From Batillaria attramentaria (Eukaryota; Mollusca; Gastropoda; Batillariidae): 64,000 nucleotides of DNA. Below, piece by piece: positions 60,279 through 64,000 of this stretch (position 1 is the first letter of the stretch; each line of letters starts with the position of its first letter). The notes below the pieces were generated by a model. That model ran no database searches. It was not told the DNA's origin and saw only the letters and a list, made by a program, of their open reading frames with translations. The stretch is taken from contig JACVVK020000210.1 in assembly GCA_018292915.2 (NCBI GenBank), forward strand, positions 227,501 through 291,500, read 5' to 3'. A program made the translations under genes and the position numbers.

Positions 60279-60669
60279 ATACACACACAACGCAACTAAA
60301 GTAAGAAACACGAGAGAACAATACAGATAATGTGATTACTGAAACAACAAATATAGCAGTTAAGTTACATAGTACAACACAAGCAGCAGGGACATTTGGT
60401 CTCTCAGTCACCAAGAAGCTAGATACTGCGTAATTTCAACTGAATCAGCTTCCCTGCAGATGCACACCCAATCACTGTGCGCGGCTCTCATGACAGACGT
60501 AAAACATCATTCGGCAACTGACTTCACTGAACTACCAACAATTCTCACTTGCACTAAAGCTTTTATTCTTAACTCCCTGATTTCCGCATTCTGTTAAGGC
60601 CAGCATGTTTTTATTTTTGTTCTATATTTAATTTAGGACGGCAGATTTGAAATTAACTCCCCATCCCCC

Positions 60670-60672
<3 letters not shown>

Positions 60673-60756
<84 letters not shown>
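60673..60756. repeat. (CA)n microsatellite
   Basis: An uninterrupted CA run of about 84 bp. Confidence 0.97.
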
Positions 60757-60759
<3 letters not shown>

Positions 60760-61139
60760 CCTGTACACCCACAAATGTAATGATCGACAGGTCTGACCGT
60801 AACCAGCATAGTGGATTTCCCTTCCATCTCTTTTTTTCTTCTGCCCTTCCTTGTCATTACACCAAAATAAATACGTTACCCCTGGATTTTTTTTAAACGA
60901 CCGTGCTATATCGAACGCTGTATGATTCTTGGCACGAGCCCCGGGGCATGGGGGGGGGGGGGGGGGGGGGGGGCACGTGTTTATTTAGAGCCTGCCTCAT
61001 GCTTGGCCACCGACAGTGCGATATGATCAATATACACCGTTGGAATCGGCCCCCGAACTGTAGGCGCGTTTTGATTGGTGAGTGGAGCGTCATGTACCAC
61101 CGCAGTGGTTCCGATGGGTGAAATTAAAAGATTTTTTTT

Positions 61140-61271
61140 TGGGGGGGGGGGGGGGGGGGGGTGGGTGGGGGGGGGAGGTATTTTTGTTAATGGTATCTCA
61201 CTTACTGATCTTACAAGAGACGCTAGCATGAAGTATCATCCTTCCTCATTTAGAAGCCCTCATACTAGGGA

Positions 61272-61350
<79 letters not shown>

Positions 61351-61361
61351 TGTGTGTGTGG

Positions 61362-61413
<52 letters not shown>
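61140..61413. repeat. Poly-G, (TG)n and (GA)n cluster
   Basis: A G-rich run (61140-61176), a TG run (61274-61369) with two GGTG interruptions, and a GA run (61369-61413) lie close together. Confidence 0.95.
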
Positions 61414-61415
<2 letters not shown>

Positions 61416-62812
61416 GTTGCTGCAGCTGTTGTTGTACATGTAGTCATATGTACAGCAGGAATATGACCGAACTCTATTCCTAACCCCCTGCAAAGTAAAA
61501 ATCCATTTTAGTCCCGGGTTCGATTCCCGACACGACAAAACTCAGTATAGCATTTTTATTTCCAGTCGGTGGACAAAAGGCACAACGCCTCAAAATCCTC
61601 TGTCTGTCTGTCTCTGTCTGTCTATCTGTCGCTATCTCTGTCTGTCTCTCTCTCTCTACTGTCATGACCGACATCGCCAAGACAACCCTTCGTGCCTGAA
61701 GATCTCTGTCCGACTTTTCCCGCTAGTCACATTGTTGGAGGGGGGGATGACACAAACGCGACCCGATTTCCCTCCTCCATTTGGCCCTCACGGACTAACA
61801 ACCTCTCAGTTTCCGCAGGAAGCCGGCAGATGCGGTGCCGACACGCAAAGACCTCATGAATCAAGGGACACGTCGGCTGGTGTTACAGTCGCTGTCCTAA
61901 GCCTTCAGACGCTTGAGGGGGGTAATCCGTCACAAGGGATGCTGTACCTTAGAAGAATATTCTATGCACCTTCCCAGGGAGGTGGTTAGTAACGGTTGCC
62001 ATGGCCTACAACCGGTGGCGTTTCCTTCCGTCTTCTTGGCAGCAGGTCACAGAATACAATACAAATGAGGCATTATTTACGTACACTTCCCTCTTTTTCC
62101 TAGATTTTTTTTTTTGCAGTTGCTACAAGTGCATTTGATGCCCTTTTTGGGGGTTTTGGTGAAAAGAGGCCATGATTGATGTGTTTAATCATAAATGGCA
62201 GACTTGACGAGTGACCTATTTTTACGCATATCCTTGGGCATGTGCGAGGCATGAATAACAGAGTGCACAGGTCTGAGCTATTTCAGTATGTGTGGTTGGC
62301 ACGGACGCCGCAAACAGTAGACTATCAAAATTATGCTTTCGAGGCTTAATTTTTGGCATGCAGCTTGTCGCGGACATGTCTTTCGCCTGGAAACCATTGT
62401 CTGTGTTGGTGGACAAATTGTTTTGAAGGAAATGATTGTGCTGTCTGAATTAGAATGAACCAAAGACAGAGCGGAAAAAAAAACAACAAATCTATTCTGT
62501 GACCAGCAACGCTCTTCCACGTTGGATGTCCCGGCTCCCCGAGGAGGTCGAGGACGAGGAAGAGAACAAGAAGATGAAGAGAAGGCCACGGTTTTTGTAT
62601 CCTGTATAACCAATCCACTGGCAGACAAAATGATAGGTCAGTACACGTTGATTTGCCCTTGACTGCCGGTGATGTACAAGTCATGCAATTCCTGTGTTGG
62701 TCCACTGGAGCATGTTTTGTTAGGGCCAGGACAACAGCGCCTAACGTAGTCAGGCAGCCACGGTGACCACGTGTGATCACATCTTTTACTCCTGGGGCTG
62801 GGAACGATTCAA

Positions 62813-63045
62813 AGACCAAAAAACCCCAAAACAACAACAACAAAGACCCCCAAAAAACCAACCAAACAACAACAAAAAACACCCCCCCAAAAAAAAACAA
62901 CAAAAAAAAACAAAAACAAAACAAACAAACAAACAAAACAAAACAACCAACCAAACAAAAAAAAAAACCCCAACAACAACAACAACAAAAAACCCAACCA
63001 AAACAAACAGCCAAACAACAACAACAACAACAACAACAAACCCCT
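62813..63045. repeat. (CAA)n/A-rich low-complexity tract
   Basis: About 230 bp composed almost entirely of A and C, in CAA, CCAAA and poly-A blocks. Confidence 0.95.
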
Positions 63046-64000
63046 CCTCCAAAGAAGCGAAGATTTGTACCAGCTGCGATCAGTAAACAGTACAGTCCCC
63101 TTTCGTTGTCTCGGATTTCCTACACCTATAATTTCAGTCTTTGCGGACCCGTCGGGCGACACAGAACGCATACTAGCGACTTCCTTCCGGATTTCTAACG
63201 GTTGCAGTGTCAGGGTAGGATCTTATAGTTGTCACATGGTTGATTCCAACCCAAGCTGCCACCCAGCCGACGCACACTCAAAATCGCCGACGCCCCACAT
63301 TCCTCCAAACAGCCTTTGTGAATGTAAGAGTCTGACTCGGAGCCTTCTGAGTCAGATGAATCGGACAAGGCCAATTCAAGCGGGGTTTAGAAGACGGTAT
63401 CAGACTCTTCTGCCATTTTCTGCACCAGCAGTCCACCGGACAATATGCAGACGACAAAATAATAAGGCACTAACGTATATCTTCCCGATTGGGACATTAC
63501 TGCGTCTAAATCAGCCCCTCTCAGTCGCTTCCGACATCTGGACAAAAGACGTAAGCACCAATGATGGTTTTCATTGGCGCTTTGCTCCCTTTTTCCTTTT
63601 TTGTGTAAGATGACCGTAGTGTGGAAGCAAAAGCAACATAGCAGAGAGCCTCACGGGCTTCATTAGGTCACTGTAACACACCAAGCGCCAACGTAGTCAG
63701 CTGGTTGGTTGGCTATTGTTTATGTGTCAGTCTATGTGCGCAATGAGCTGTGAGGGGGAAAAAACAACTACCGCCACATGCATGGATATTCCTTTTGGCC
63801 ATTGCCGCGACCATTTTCGCGAGTCTGCGGCTTCGAAAAGGAGAGAACTATGGCTTTCTTTGGCCTAACGCTTCCGTACTAGGGCCCGCATGTAAAAGTC
63901 GGGGTTAGGGAGTTTAGCCCCGGGTTAGAGTCCAACTTCAAATTAATCTAGCTCTAGGGTTAAAATTTCTGGTTTTTTTTCTTTCTTTTTTTCTTCTTTT

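Larger units (their letters stand above)
60070..64000. other. No supported gene; repeats and unique DNA
   Basis: Apart from the tracts listed, this stretch has an A/C-rich block (62813-63045), a B-box-like CGGGTTCGATTCCC near 61515, and a 182-codon open frame at 63065-63613 that has no recognisable domain or codon pattern. Exons of the minus-strand gene at 59940 may lie here, but I could not identify any. Confidence 0.5.

Noticed and set aside
61505..61530. B-box-like CGGGTTCGATTCCC as a tRNA gene
   Set aside because: No acceptor stem, A box or cloverleaf can be formed around it.
62510..62690. Arg/Gly/Glu-rich frame (PRGGRGRGREQEDEE) on the + strand
   Set aside because: Short and isolated, no clear start or splice structure; could be decayed transposon coding sequence but unsupported.
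63065..63613. 182-codon open frame
   Set aside because: Composition is not protein-like, no domain or splice sites, and nothing supports transcription.

Overview
This is a window of animal nuclear DNA, most likely from a mollusc and probably a gastropod. The reasons are intron-rich genes with metazoan orthologues, tRNA-derived SINEs with long target-site duplications, a pearl/HINE-like tandem-repeat element of the kind common in molluscs, a Polinton, and very dense (CA)n/(TG)n tracts. The species call is inference; nothing in the window fixes it.

Layout. 1-5058: gene-poor flank rich in microsatellites. 5065-16084: an 11-kb Polinton/Maverick (adintovirus-like) insertion that is almost perfectly palindromic. 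Two 5.5-kb inverted arms each carry an integrase C-terminus, a small membrane protein, a minor capsid (penton-like) protein, a basic minor virion protein, the large capsid protein, an adenain-like protease and an orphan ORF. The arms meet at a 56-bp spacer, and the whole is flanked by a perfect 6-bp direct repeat (CATGTC). PolB, the packaging ATPase and the integrase N-terminus are missing. 16085-20890: non-coding, with a reverse SINE and 150-bp tandem repeats. 20896-28470: the ribosomal protein gene RPL8 (+), seven exons; a C/D-box snoRNA candidate lies in intron 3 and a LINE in intron 2. 29490-38100: a minus-strand gene for a predicted secreted protein of 516 aa, unrecognised, eight coding exons. 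38100-41790: intergenic, with SINE-like sequence just upstream of the next gene. 41795-58618: Integrator subunit 4 (INTS4, +), reconstructed as 19 exons and 938 codons, its introns loaded with transposons and tandem duplications. 59120-60068: 3' end of a convergent minus-strand gene. 60070-64000: no supported gene.

The host genes are housekeeping genes (RPL8 in the large ribosomal subunit; INTS4 in the Integrator cleavage module) plus one novel secreted protein. The Polinton is the outstanding feature. Its target-site duplication coincides exactly with the ends of the palindrome, so a defective inverted-dimer genome, lacking its own polymerase and a complete integrase, seems to have been integrated as a unit, presumably by enzymes supplied by an intact relative.
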